Positions 25,473-33,812 of a stretch of DNA of 41,502 bases are shown one piece after another. The stretch spans positions 1 to 41,502 of the forward strand of contig JAFGSQ010000024.1 in NCBI GenBank assembly GCA_016934535.1, in the 5' to 3' direction. The DNA comes from a candidate division WOR-3 bacterium (lineage in GTDB: Bacteria > SDB-A). A program made the translations under genes and the position numbers. Positions within the stretch are counted from its first letter, which is position 1. Each line of letters starts with the position of its first letter. A model generated the notes under the pieces. It did no database searches. It saw nothing but the letters and a program-made list of their open reading frames with translations, and had not been told where the DNA came from.

Positions 25473-26590
25473 TTGACTTGTCCTTTTTTTACAATTTCAA
25501 AAACAATTTCAGCCATTTCCCGTGCCGTCCTCGCAAGATTGTTCTCCGCGGATTTCAAAGCTTCATCGAGATTCATTGGCCCCGGCAAAATGGATATCAC
25601 TTGTGACCCTTTCAAGCGGGCGTCAATCCAACCTGTCAGCGTCAGAACAGAGACGCCTGCAACGGAGGCTTTTTTCGCCACGAAACCGGTTATTTTTCCG
25701 GAACCGGAAGTTGTGTCGACTTTTCCTTCTCCCGTCACGGCGAGAAAGCATTCAGACAGTCTTTTTTCAAATGAAGCCAAAGAAGCTACGTATTCTGCTC
25801 CGCTGACAGTTCTGCTGTCGAACAAAACTTTCATTAATGAGGGAACTCCACCGGCGGCTCCTCCGTGTTTTATCTTTCCAGCGTCTTTGCCGGTTTTTTT
25901 TAATAACACTTGCCTGAAGTTTTTGAATGATTTTTTTAGAAATTCAACCTCTTCATCCGTCGCCCCTTTTTGTCTCGAAAACACCTCCACACCGCCCTTT
26001 TCTCCCAACAGCGGATTTTTGACGTCGCAGAGAACGATAAACTCGGCTTTGAGGGCGCAAGAGAATATATTTGCTGTGTCAATTCTTCGGAGACGCATCA
26101 GATCGGCTCCTCTTGACTTGATTTTTTTCCCCCTCGAATCAAAAAACCCGGCGCCAAGGGCTTCCATGATCCCCGTTCCTCCGTCTGCCGTCGCAGATCC
26201 TCCCGCACAAAGATATATTTTTCCGGCTCCAGCTTCCAAAGCTTTTTTTATTACTACACCGGTTCCATATGTGCTGCCGAAAAGTGCGGGTTTCGAAGTC
26301 GGGTCTACCAGTTTCAGACCCGATGAAAGGGCAAGTTCAACGAGGGCTGTTTTTTTATCGAGCATTAAAAATTCAGTTTCGATGGGTTTCCCGAAAGGAT
26401 CGAATGTCCGGACTCTTTTTGTAACCCCTCCGGAAAAATATTTCACGGCCTCCAGAGTCCCGTCTCCTCCGTCAGCGAGTGGAAGTTCTATCGTCGAAAA
26501 ATATTTTACGAACTCAGCGGATATAATCCTGCAAGCTTTTACAGCTCCTAAAGATCCTTTGAAGCTTCCCGGACAGACAAGTACTTTCAC
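25457..26590 (-). CDS. Glycerate kinase (GlxK/GarK family)
   Basis: At 377 aa it matches the family length and motifs: VCPGSFKGSL at the start, PLADGGDGTLEA, a GSTYGTG region, the glycine-rich LCAGGSATADGGTGIMEALG, and AVTGEGKVDTTSGSGK near the end. The enzyme phosphorylates D-glycerate, usually at the 2-position in this family, feeding lower glycolysis. It overlaps ffh by 16 nt and the propeller gene by 4 nt. A long open frame on the other strand is its shadow. Confidence 0.93.
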   Translation of the reverse strand: MKVLVCPGSFKGSLGAVKACRIISAEFVKYFSTIELPLADGGDGTLEAVKYFSGGVTKRVRTFDPFGKPIETEFLMLDKKTALVELALSSGLKLVDPTSKPALFGSTYGTGVVIKKALEAGAGKIYLCAGGSATADGGTGIMEALGAGFFDSRGKKIKSRGADLMRLRRIDTANIFSCALKAEFIVLCDVKNPLLGEKGGVEVFSRQKGATDEEVEFLKKSFKNFRQVLLKKTGKDAGKIKHGGAAGGVPSLMKVLFDSRTVSGAEYVASLASFEKRLSECFLAVTGEGKVDTTSGSGKITGFVAKKASVAGVSVLTLTGWIDARLKGSQVISILPGPMNLDEALKSAENNLARTAREMAEIVFEIVKKGQVKCLKT

Positions 26591-28635
26591 AATCCGAAGT
26601 AAGCGTAGGACTGATTGAAATGCGAATCTATCGCTTTTATCATGATGACTCTGTCCGCAACACCCGTGAGCGTCACATGAAAATTCTCAGTCTTCGAGTC
26701 GAACACTCCGTCTTCAGGTTCAACTTCCGTCCAGTTTATTCCGTCAAAACTGAACGAGACATTTACTATCCTCGACCTTGAATCTGCCGCCGAAAAATTC
26801 GCCGCAGTCGCTGAAGTCGAAAATGATACTATCTGAGGTCCGGTATTGTCAATCGTGAATGTTTCCGTAAAGGCCGTGTCGCATAAAAAAGAGCCGGCGG
26901 AATTGGACAAGCTGTCCGAGGCTATTACCCTGAGAATATATTCTCCGTCTGCAAAAAACAACCGGTTGAAAGCGAAGTGTTTTTCTTTTAACTGCCATCC
27001 TATTTTCATCCAGTCCGTTCTGTTTTTATCTCTTATAAAAACCTCGTATGTAATGCTGTCACCGTCAGGATCGCTCGCTTCAAAAGATACCCCCTGATGT
27101 GTCGGTTGTATCGAAACAGGATTTTGAGGCGTCTGCCATCCCCCCAGATTCATCATTCGTCTTTCGGCGTCGCCAAGAGAATTTACCCTTAATTCCGGCA
27201 CTGTCTGCGAGACACCGTAGGAAGCCGAACCCGGAGCAAATACAACAGGTCTCTGGAGTTCCGGTTTCCTGTTCCCGGAGGAATAGAGAAATTCGAATTT
27301 CTCTACGTAACCGTCAAAGAGCACTCTGAATTGGATCCTCTCTCCGGGCGGCAATTCGTCTTTCACGGAACCGAAATCCGTTGTTTCTCTGGTCCAATCC
27401 GACCACATAGCGTCAGGAGAAGCCGTGTTTCCTGTTCTCGCCTGGATTCTCACATTACCTTCTCCAGTCCACAAAAATTCTCCCCACACGGGAAAATCTC
27501 CCGCGTCGAGAGTCTGAGTCGTGTAAATTCCTTCGCCGGAACGGTTTTGACTCATTCTGAATAACGTCAGCGGGTTTGTTCCGAGAAGCATTGGTCCGCT
27601 GTGAACGGATCCGGCCCAGGCGGTAAAAATTCTCTCTTCCGGAGCCCTGAAAGAACTCAGTTCGTTTTTTTCAGTGTCGAAAATAAGCACAGTCCCGTCC
27701 GGAGATCCTATAGCGCATATCTCTTTTTCAGAAATCCAGAAAAGCGATGTCACAGGAGGGTTGGGCGAAGCGAAAAGCGCTTCAGATCTTCCGTCTTGAT
27801 ATTTAAAAACACGCGAAACGATTTCAGCGGAAGACGGTGGAACGTTGAAGTAAGGGTCCACAGTCAGCCTTAAAGATGTAAGACCGGTTATGTCTATATT
27901 TCCGGATATTGACGAATAGACTATAAAATTTCCGAACGTACAGATGCTGTTCACTTCCGATCCCTCCGGATCAGCTGCGGCATACGCCGTAGCTGACGAA
28001 AGCGAATAAGCAAAAAGAAAGCCCTTTCCAGATGTTCCCGCGTAAAGAGTGTCGCCGCTGACTGCGAGGCACACTGCAGCTTTGTCGCCGGTCTCGACAC
28101 TGTCCAGGAGAATTCCCTCCACAGACAGTAAAAAGATTTTTCCACCGGTGGAAGTGGCTAAAGCGAGTTTGCCGTTTTCAACGCATATCATGTCCCAAAC
28201 AGACATTGAATCCCTTTTAAAAATTATCTCTGCCTCATTTCCTCTGATCCGCAATATCTCGCCACGGGGAGACACTGCCGCATAAACGTCTTTTCCGTCT
28301 GTGCAGATCCCGAACACTCCCCCGCTTTCATATTGAACCACTGTGTCCAGGTCGCTGCCGTTCCCGTTGCATGCGAAAACGGCTGCCGGCGAAGCTGAAG
28401 AGATGTAATACTTTCCCCTGCATTCCACCATACGCCAGCCGTAAACGACGTTCATCTGGAGTAATTTATTTATCTCACGCGAAACGCTTATAGTGCCGTT
28501 GTAGTTCAGTAGAACATTTTCAAACTTTCCGGGTGTAAAATCCGAATAAGAATTGATGATCCAATTCTGGGTTTTGCCTGCAAAAGCACCATGAAAAATA
28601 AATATCAAACCTGCGGCAATAAATCGAATCTTCAT
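26587..28635 (-). CDS. Exported WD40/propeller-like protein with C-terminal Ig-like domains
   Basis: The ATG follows GGAGGGAAG and opens a clear signal peptide (MKIRFIAAGLIFIFHGAFA, cut near residue 20). Residues 60-380 show propeller-type blades with recurring patterns such as GTDGKDVYAA, SGDTLYAGTSGKGFLFAYS and IGSPDGTVLIFD. Residues 380-480 form a beta domain (GNVRIQARTGNTA). Then follow fibronectin/Ig-like modules: SFEASDPDGDSITYEVFIRD and the end FSFDGINWTEVEPEDGVFD. No C-terminal sorting domain is visible, unlike the other propellers in the window. It overlaps the S55 gene by 4 nt and probably works in the same exported pathway. The function is unknown. Confidence 0.75.
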   Translation of the reverse strand: MKIRFIAAGLIFIFHGAFAGKTQNWIINSYSDFTPGKFENVLLNYNGTISVSREINKLLQMNVVYGWRMVECRGKYYISSASPAAVFACNGNGSDLDTVVQYESGGVFGICTDGKDVYAAVSPRGEILRIRGNEAEIIFKRDSMSVWDMICVENGKLALATSTGGKIFLLSVEGILLDSVETGDKAAVCLAVSGDTLYAGTSGKGFLFAYSLSSATAYAAADPEGSEVNSICTFGNFIVYSSISGNIDITGLTSLRLTVDPYFNVPPSSAEIVSRVFKYQDGRSEALFASPNPPVTSLFWISEKEICAIGSPDGTVLIFDTEKNELSSFRAPEERIFTAWAGSVHSGPMLLGTNPLTLFRMSQNRSGEGIYTTQTLDAGDFPVWGEFLWTGEGNVRIQARTGNTASPDAMWSDWTRETTDFGSVKDELPPGERIQFRVLFDGYVEKFEFLYSSGNRKPELQRPVVFAPGSASYGVSQTVPELRVNSLGDAERRMMNLGGWQTPQNPVSIQPTHQGVSFEASDPDGDSITYEVFIRDKNRTDWMKIGWQLKEKHFAFNRLFFADGEYILRVIASDSLSNSAGSFLCDTAFTETFTIDNTGPQIVSFSTSATAANFSAADSRSRIVNVSFSFDGINWTEVEPEDGVFDSKTENFHVTLTGVADRVIMIKAIDSHFNQSYAYFGL

Positions 28636-30254
28636 CTTCCCTCCACTACGATCCTGTTGACGACTGCTCCGCTTACGACAGAGTTCACCTCAATTTCGAG
28701 GAAATTTATTACGTTCAGAGCCGTAAAGTCAGGTATCGCGTTTATGTTTCCGTATTTCAGAACGCTCATGACCGACACCGGCGTTTTTTCGAAAGATTCC
28801 TCTCCGAAAGCCATATCAGTCTGCTTTTCATAAAGAACGATATAAATCTTGTTGTTAGAAGGAATTTTTTTTATGGCTTCCAAAAGCCCGTCAAAACTCC
28901 TGTAATCCACCCATAGAGGATTTTCCATTGAGAAAAACAGGGAAAGATTCATGGCGTCGCAGGCGATTATTCCAAGAGTGTCCGGAGCCAATATTCCCTC
29001 TGCCGCCATATCCACGCTCAGGACTTGTGTCCTGGAATCGTCCAAAATTAGGGAGACCGTCACTGAAAAAGTTTCCCCTTCCCGGATTCTCGATGAACTC
29101 AGCATTAAATCGTTAATTTTCGCCGTTCTTGGTTCTCTGTAATTGTGTACAGTTATATCTACAGAATCAGGATAAATCATGCTGTATGTGTTGGACGACA
29201 GGACATTCAATGTAAGCATCATGCCGTATGACCAGCTTTCGTTGACAGCATTTATGCCGTTGTATGAATTGGAAAGCGTAAGTTTTTGCTCCCGTGGAAG
29301 ATAAATATTTGTGTTAATGTCGCAAAATCCTCCGTAACTGTACAATGAACTGGTCTGAACGGCGCTCAAAGCTAGCACTGGAATGAGAACGGGCGTGAAC
29401 AAAGCGCTTCTGCAAACCCAGAATTCGTATTTTTTTTCCGTCCCTTCTGAAGTGACCGTCACTTTTACAGGCGTGATCTCAGGCACTGGTCCTATTATTC
29501 CTGACACTCCAGTCGATACGTCGCTTGTCAGAGTTCCGATCACGGCTGTCGGCGAAGTCATTTTGAAACCGAGTGTCGTGAGCGGCATTACGGTATTGAC
29601 AAAACCTCCCGCCATAGGGTATCTGCACGCTCCTTCTCCGAGAAATGGGTGCCCGAAGCCGATCACCGTGTCTCCATTTACAAGGGTAACCGTTCCCGTG
29701 GCGGCTACCGTGGCGTCTCCGCCGGCGAGAATTACGCTCAGGACGCCGCCGGGAGTTATTTCAGTCTCTTCCTGTATCTGGCGCGAGCCTTCAGTCAGTG
29801 TAAAATTCCCGGGAAGATTGCTCTCGAGAAGGATTTCAGCTGCAGCTGACAGCCCTGAACTCATCAGGCACACTTCATAGTTTTTAAGCCTCTCGCTTTC
29901 CGTAAATCCCGACAGTCCGAACCTGACATCTTCCAGCATCTCGTCTATAGGTGTTATTCCCGCTATCGGTTCTCTGCTGTCCTGCCATGCAGCTGAAATG
30001 GCGCCTATGAGTTCACCCTGGTAATAAACGGGACTGCCGCTCATCCCGTAAAGAACACCTGTTCTTTCGAGATATTCGCCCTCGCATCTTGCTATTATCA
30101 TGTTGCCTGAAATTCTTCCTGAGTTTATTGTCGTCATGTAAGTCAGGTCGAAAGTGTCTATCTTCGTGCCTTTGAACACGGACAATCCTGTTAGGCTTGC
30201 TCCTTCCGGTATCGTGACAGCGGAAATCAGACATGAAAAAAATATAGTGAACAT
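28632..30254 (-). CDS. Exported SpoIVB-like S55 serine peptidase domain protein
   Basis: A short signal peptide (MFTIFFSCLISAVTIPEGA) precedes a domain with YGMSGSPVYYQGELIGAIS, the S55 nucleophile motif with the Ser in SGSP, then PIAGITPIDEML and GDTVIGFGHPFLGEG with the candidate His. This is the order known for the S55-type domains of non-sporulating bacteria. Bacillus SpoIVB cleaves SpoIVFA after crossing the membrane; the target here is unknown. Residues 250-540 are a beta-rich C-terminal part that I do not recognise. It is coupled by a 4-nt overlap to the propeller protein. Confidence 0.8.
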   Translation of the reverse strand: MFTIFFSCLISAVTIPEGASLTGLSVFKGTKIDTFDLTYMTTINSGRISGNMIIARCEGEYLERTGVLYGMSGSPVYYQGELIGAISAAWQDSREPIAGITPIDEMLEDVRFGLSGFTESERLKNYEVCLMSSGLSAAAEILLESNLPGNFTLTEGSRQIQEETEITPGGVLSVILAGGDATVAATGTVTLVNGDTVIGFGHPFLGEGACRYPMAGGFVNTVMPLTTLGFKMTSPTAVIGTLTSDVSTGVSGIIGPVPEITPVKVTVTSEGTEKKYEFWVCRSALFTPVLIPVLALSAVQTSSLYSYGGFCDINTNIYLPREQKLTLSNSYNGINAVNESWSYGMMLTLNVLSSNTYSMIYPDSVDITVHNYREPRTAKINDLMLSSSRIREGETFSVTVSLILDDSRTQVLSVDMAAEGILAPDTLGIIACDAMNLSLFFSMENPLWVDYRSFDGLLEAIKKIPSNNKIYIVLYEKQTDMAFGEESFEKTPVSVMSVLKYGNINAIPDFTALNVINFLEIEVNSVVSGAVVNRIVVEGR

Positions 30255-30263
30255 TTATCCTGC

Positions 30264-30872
30264 CTAAATTGAAACAGCCACGTTGTTCATGTTGAACAGC
30301 ATGTGGTCTAAATGGTACCCTTCGGATTCGGCAATTTTAGTCAGACCGATGGTTTTGTTGAATCTGTTAGAATAACCTTCCGGAAATTCAGGGAACTGAA
30401 GAATGAACCACTTATTGTCTTTCGCTTCTATGCGGATAATCCTCTGGTCGTACGCAGTCTTGTGAAGGTAAGTTTTTCCTTTTACAGTCACTCCGAAATC
30501 GTTTATTCTGACCATCACTGTGGCGAGATGAGCTCTTTCCTCGACGATCCTTTTTTCCGGTTTGTTGCCGGTAGGAATCATGGGTTTGAGATCGAAAAGA
30601 AATATGATGTCTGCCGCCGGAATCTGATAACTCGTGTATACTCTCAAAGGGGGATTGTCCCATCTGCTTTCTCCCTCGACGACAAGTTCCGACACTTCCA
30701 CGTCTCCTCCGTGAGGAGAACCGTAAAAATTAAGAAAATCTTTACGCCCGACGTTGGACCCATTGAGCAAAAAACCTTTATCGATGCTTCTTACGAAATT
30801 TTCGTCAATCCATCCCACTATCTTTGAAGTTTTTGTCATCACGAGCGTTTTTCTCATCCCCGGCATGAGCAT
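30264..30872 (-). CDS. Uncharacterised 202-aa soluble protein
   Basis: I do not recognise a family. The protein is soluble, with alternating strands and charged turns, no signal peptide and no cysteine pattern. Conserved-looking segments are GFLLNGSNVGRKDFLNFYG, NPPLRVYTSYQIPAADIIFLFD and HLATVMVRINDFGVTVKGKTY. The ATG at 30872 has GAGGAGGAATCT upstream, but lies 68 nt inside the PHP gene in another frame. An ATG at 30839 would reduce the overlap but has no ribosome site, so I keep the longer form. It is 9 nt upstream of the S55 gene. Confidence 0.6.
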   Translation of the reverse strand: MLMPGMRKTLVMTKTSKIVGWIDENFVRSIDKGFLLNGSNVGRKDFLNFYGSPHGGDVEVSELVVEGESRWDNPPLRVYTSYQIPAADIIFLFDLKPMIPTGNKPEKRIVEERAHLATVMVRINDFGVTVKGKTYLHKTAYDQRIIRIEAKDNKWFILQFPEFPEGYSNRFNKTIGLTKIAESEGYHLDHMLFNMNNVAVSI

Positions 30873-31713
30873 AGATTCCTCCTCTTTCTTTCAACTTTTC
30901 AATGATATTATAATCAATGTCGTAATTGAATTTCAACATATCTCTTCCCGAAATGCCGTGATAATCAGTTCCGGCGGTCATAATCAATCCAAAGTCTTTT
31001 GCCTGCCTGGAATATTCGAATATCTGGATGTGAGTGTGCGAAGGATAATAGACCTCTATGCCGTCGAGGCCGTTGTCTACCAGTGAAATAAATATTTCCT
31101 GATAAACCTCTCTGGACGTATATCCTTCACCCGGGTGAGCAAGAACTGCCACTCCGCCGGATCCGTGAATCATCTCTATGCCCTCCTTTATCCCGGATCT
31201 GTATCTCGGAGCGTAAGCTTTTCTGCCTTTGGCTATGTATTTTACAAAAGCTTCGTGATGGTTTTTTACAAAACCTCTGGCGAGCATCGCCTCAGCTATG
31301 TGGAGGCGTCCTATATTCACTGTTTTTCCAGCGGCTCTGACAATCTCGCTGTAGTCCATGTCAAGTCCGGCTTCTCTCAGCTTGCTCAAAATCTCGCGGT
31401 TCCTGTCTTCTCTTGAAAGAGATATTTTTTTCAATTTATTTCTTAAAAGAAGGTCGTCCTGGTTGAAAAGATAACCCAAAAGATGGCAAGTGGCCTTGTC
31501 GCCGACTTCCAGGCTCAACTCTACGCCGCTTATAACCTCTACTCCGAGCTCCTCGCCTTTTTTCTTTGCGCATGACACGCCCTCTACCGTGTCGTGGTCT
31601 GTTATCGCTACGATTTTCAGGCCGGATTTACAGCATTCGGACACGGTTTCTTCAGGACTTGTCAATCCGTCCGAATAATTGGTGTGCACGTGCAGGTTTA
31701 TCTGAGGAAGCAT
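30805..31713 (-). CDS. PHP-domain phosphoesterase (TrpH / RNase AM-like)
   Basis: At 302 aa it is a stand-alone PHP domain with the metal-binding motifs NLHVHTNYSDG (H-x-H), ITDHDTVEG, GVELSLE, NIGRLHIAEAM, VLAHPGEG and GTDYHG. This set matches the TrpH/YciV group, whose members remove the 3'-phosphate from 3',5'-nucleoside bisphosphates and act as 5'-3' exoribonuclease on short RNAs. Other PHP phosphatases cannot be excluded. It is 6 nt after purN. The last 22 codons overlap the next gene. Confidence 0.85.
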   Translation of the reverse strand: MLPQINLHVHTNYSDGLTSPEETVSECCKSGLKIVAITDHDTVEGVSCAKKKGEELGVEVISGVELSLEVGDKATCHLLGYLFNQDDLLLRNKLKKISLSREDRNREILSKLREAGLDMDYSEIVRAAGKTVNIGRLHIAEAMLARGFVKNHHEAFVKYIAKGRKAYAPRYRSGIKEGIEMIHGSGGVAVLAHPGEGYTSREVYQEIFISLVDNGLDGIEVYYPSHTHIQIFEYSRQAKDFGLIMTAGTDYHGISGRDMLKFNYDIDYNIIEKLKERGGIYAHAGDEKNARDDKNFKDSGMD

Positions 31714-31719
31714 CGTATT

Positions 31720-32313
31720 TTACCGGAGTCCGATCTCGCCCCTGCTTATCTTTCCGACAATTTCCGGATATAATCTGTGTTCGACAGTGAGTACTTTTTG
31801 GGCGAGAGTTTCGGGAGTGTCGTCTTTCAATACCGGCACGGGTTCGTAAGCCAAAGTCCTTCCCGAATCGTAATCTTCATCAACAATGTGTATCGTGGGG
31901 CCGGATATTTTTGTTTTGCTCTTTATTACGGCACGATGAACTTCCAGTCCATACATGCCTTTCCCTCCGAACTGAGGAAGCGGCGCGGGATGAATGTTTA
32001 AAATCCTGCCTTTGAAATCCGAAAGAAGAGGACACTTTACGAGTTCGTCGTATCCGGCCAACACGACAAAGTTGATTTTTAGACTGTTAAAAAGCTGCGA
32101 CATGTAAAAATATCTCTTCTTTGGATAATTGTTCCTCGAAAAGATAAAGACCGGCGTCCCGTTATCTCTCGCGGCTTCAATTCCTTTGGCCGTCGACCTG
32201 TTTGAGACGACGCAGATTATCCTGCCGTCAATTCCTCCGGCGTCGCATGCTTCCTTGAGAGCCAGCATGTTCGATCCCTTGCCTGAAATCAGGACGGCAA
32301 TTCTAAGGGACAT
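31720..32313 (-). CDS. purN: Phosphoribosylglycinamide formyltransferase
   Basis: PurN transfers a formyl group from 10-formyl-THF to GAR in step three of purine synthesis. The family begins (M)-x-[LI]-[RK]-IAVLISGKGSN, so the ATG at 32313, with GGAG 6 nt upstream, is the start; an upstream ATG at 32370 would run into the previous gene. Visible motifs are SGKGSN, LAGY, LNIHPAPLPQF-x-G-x-x-MYG (catalytic Asn and His), and SGPTIHIVDEDYDSG (catalytic Asp region). LAGYDELV differs slightly from the usual LAGFM-R-L. No other purine gene is in the window. Confidence 0.93.
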   Translation of the reverse strand: MSLRIAVLISGKGSNMLALKEACDAGGIDGRIICVVSNRSTAKGIEAARDNGTPVFIFSRNNYPKKRYFYMSQLFNSLKINFVVLAGYDELVKCPLLSDFKGRILNIHPAPLPQFGGKGMYGLEVHRAVIKSKTKISGPTIHIVDEDYDSGRTLAYEPVPVLKDDTPETLAQKVLTVEHRLYPEIVGKISRGEIGLR

Positions 32314-32329
32314 CCCTGGCTCCGCGGCA

Positions 32330-32941
32330 TCATTGCCTGAAAAACGGCAGGACCGACATGAAAACGGCAATAATTGAAGCTATGAGCGCCACTATGGATG
32401 CTATCAGCGGTTTTATGTCATTTTTCTGTTTGGCAATATCAGATATCAGGTTTTGCTGTTCAAAATATTTTTTTTTCAGGGCTTCAATTTCCCTGGTCAG
32501 GTCTCCGGTGTTTTGCTTTCTGTGGTCGTCGAACCTGCTCGGTCTTTCAAATCTGTCGCCGCTTTTTGAAAAATCTTTTTTAGGTTTTTTGAACTGCTGT
32601 GAAGCCTGCCTGTTGTCTCCGTATTTGAATTTCGCTTCGCCGTTTCCGGAAAATCTTTTTGAATCTCCGTAAGAATTTTTCTTTGGATAATTCTTCGACT
32701 GTCTGTTTTTATTCTCTATGGAAATTGAATGCTCTCTGCTTTCGATCGGCTTGCTCTGCTGTTCGCCTTTATTTTGGACCGCATCGTTTGCCTGCTTTTC
32801 CATTTCTTTAGCCATCACTGGGATTTCTGTGTCTTTGGGTCTTTCTACTTTCACTTCGGTCTTCGTAAAATTATCCGTGTTAACTTCCACATCGTGCGCG
32901 GATCCTCTCGATCCAGGTCCTTTTCTCTTTGTCTCATCCAT
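32330..32941 (-). CDS. Basic, low-complexity protein with coiled coil and C-terminal membrane anchor
   Basis: I do not recognise this 203-aa protein. AAGGAG precedes its ATG. Residues 1-145 are hydrophilic and apparently disordered, rich in K, R, N, S, Q and with repeated aromatic-basic pieces (SKNYPKKN, KRFSGNG, FKKPKKDFSK, RFERPSRFDD). Residues 148-175 form a coiled coil (TREIEALKKKYFEQQNLIS). The last 25 residues are one transmembrane helix (PLIASIVALIASIIAVFMSV), which makes it a tail-anchored protein with the disordered arm in the cytoplasm. A composition like this suits nucleic-acid binding or phase separation at the membrane, but that is an inference. It overlaps nadC by 8 nt. Confidence 0.6.
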   Translation of the reverse strand: MDETKRKGPGSRGSAHDVEVNTDNFTKTEVKVERPKDTEIPVMAKEMEKQANDAVQNKGEQQSKPIESREHSISIENKNRQSKNYPKKNSYGDSKRFSGNGEAKFKYGDNRQASQQFKKPKKDFSKSGDRFERPSRFDDHRKQNTGDLTREIEALKKKYFEQQNLISDIAKQKNDIKPLIASIVALIASIIAVFMSVLPFFRQ

Positions 32942-33731
32942 TTTCAGCTCCTTTTTTCACTATATCGAGGGCTATATCGAGCGATTTGTATGAGTGGGTT
33001 AGTTTTCCCACTGAAATGAAATCCACTCCAAGAGCCGAGACGGCTCTCACTTTTTTCTCGTTCATTTTTCCCGAGACTTCAATTTCACATCTTCCGCCGA
33101 TTATTTTCACGGCTTTTTCGATATCCCTCAGCGTCATGTTGTCGAGCATTATCCTGTTCACGCCTGCCCCGAGGGCGGCCGAGATTTGCTCGAGACTGTC
33201 GACTTCGACTTCGACGAATTTTCCCGGAAAGCGTTTTTTTACTTTTGCGATAGCGGAAGACACGTCCGAACCGCATACGGCTATGTGATTGTCTTTTATG
33301 AGCGCCATGTCGTATAGCCCGAACCGGTGGTTCATGCCGCCGCCTTTGAAAACGCTGTATTTCTCGATTTTCCTGGAACCGGGACAAGTTTTTCTGGTGT
33401 CCAAGATTCTTGTTTTCCCCGTCGCCAGGCCAACAAATTTTCCGGTGATTGTAGCTATCCCGGACATTCTCTGAAGATAATTCAGAGCCACTCTCTCTCC
33501 CGTCAAGATCGCTTTCAGTTTTCCTTTTATTCCGATTAAAACGTCTCCTTTTTTTATTTTTTCACCGTCGGTTTTTTTCATTTCAAAAAAACACTTTGGG
33601 TCCAGCATCCTGAATGTTTCTCTGGCAAAATCCAAACCGGCCACTATCCCCTTCTCGCGAGTAATAATAACAGCAGAGGCGATTATGTCATCTTCTACTA
33701 CGGCTTCCGTCGTCACATCGCCTGTGCCCAC
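32934..33731 (-). CDS. nadC: Nicotinate-nucleotide pyrophosphorylase (quinolinate phosphoribosyltransferase)
   Basis: NadC makes nicotinate mononucleotide from quinolinate and PRPP in de novo NAD synthesis. Motifs are GERVALNYLQRMSGIAT, TRKTCPGSR, GGMNHRFGLYDMALIKDNH, VEVDSLEQ, IMLDNM and a VSGKMNEKKVRA end. The GTG at 33731 is the first canonical start, but it lies inside the conserved EEDVGTGDVT. The frame stays open upstream to 33806 and codes ARALEED, the usual N-terminal helix. No ATG, GTG or TTG occurs there; a CTG at 33791 has GGGAG 6 nt upstream. The true protein is therefore probably about 20 residues longer and starts at a rare codon. nadA and nadB are not in the window. Confidence 0.9.
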   Translation of the reverse strand: MGTGDVTTEAVVEDDIIASAVIITREKGIVAGLDFARETFRMLDPKCFFEMKKTDGEKIKKGDVLIGIKGKLKAILTGERVALNYLQRMSGIATITGKFVGLATGKTRILDTRKTCPGSRKIEKYSVFKGGGMNHRFGLYDMALIKDNHIAVCGSDVSSAIAKVKKRFPGKFVEVEVDSLEQISAALGAGVNRIMLDNMTLRDIEKAVKIIGGRCEIEVSGKMNEKKVRAVSALGVDFISVGKLTHSYKSLDIALDIVKKGAENG

Positions 33732-33812
33732 GTCCTCCTCCAGAGCACGAGCGACACAGACACTAATTTCTTCTTCTGTAAATATTATCAGGAAATTCTC
33801 CCGGTCTCAGAA

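Noticed and set aside
25410-26618. 402-codon open frame on the plus strand
   Set aside because: It is fully antisense to glycerate kinase, whose minus-strand product matches the family end to end. The plus-strand product is Ser/Pro/Phe-rich with no motif and no ribosome site.
29383-29880. 165-codon plus-strand frame inside the S55 gene
   Set aside because: Shadow frame; the minus strand carries the SGSP and GHPF motifs in the right order.
30312-30827. 171-codon plus-strand frame opposite the unknown 202-aa gene
   Set aside because: No ribosome site, Phe/Ser-rich antisense product; the minus-strand gene has a good Shine-Dalgarno and fits the operon.
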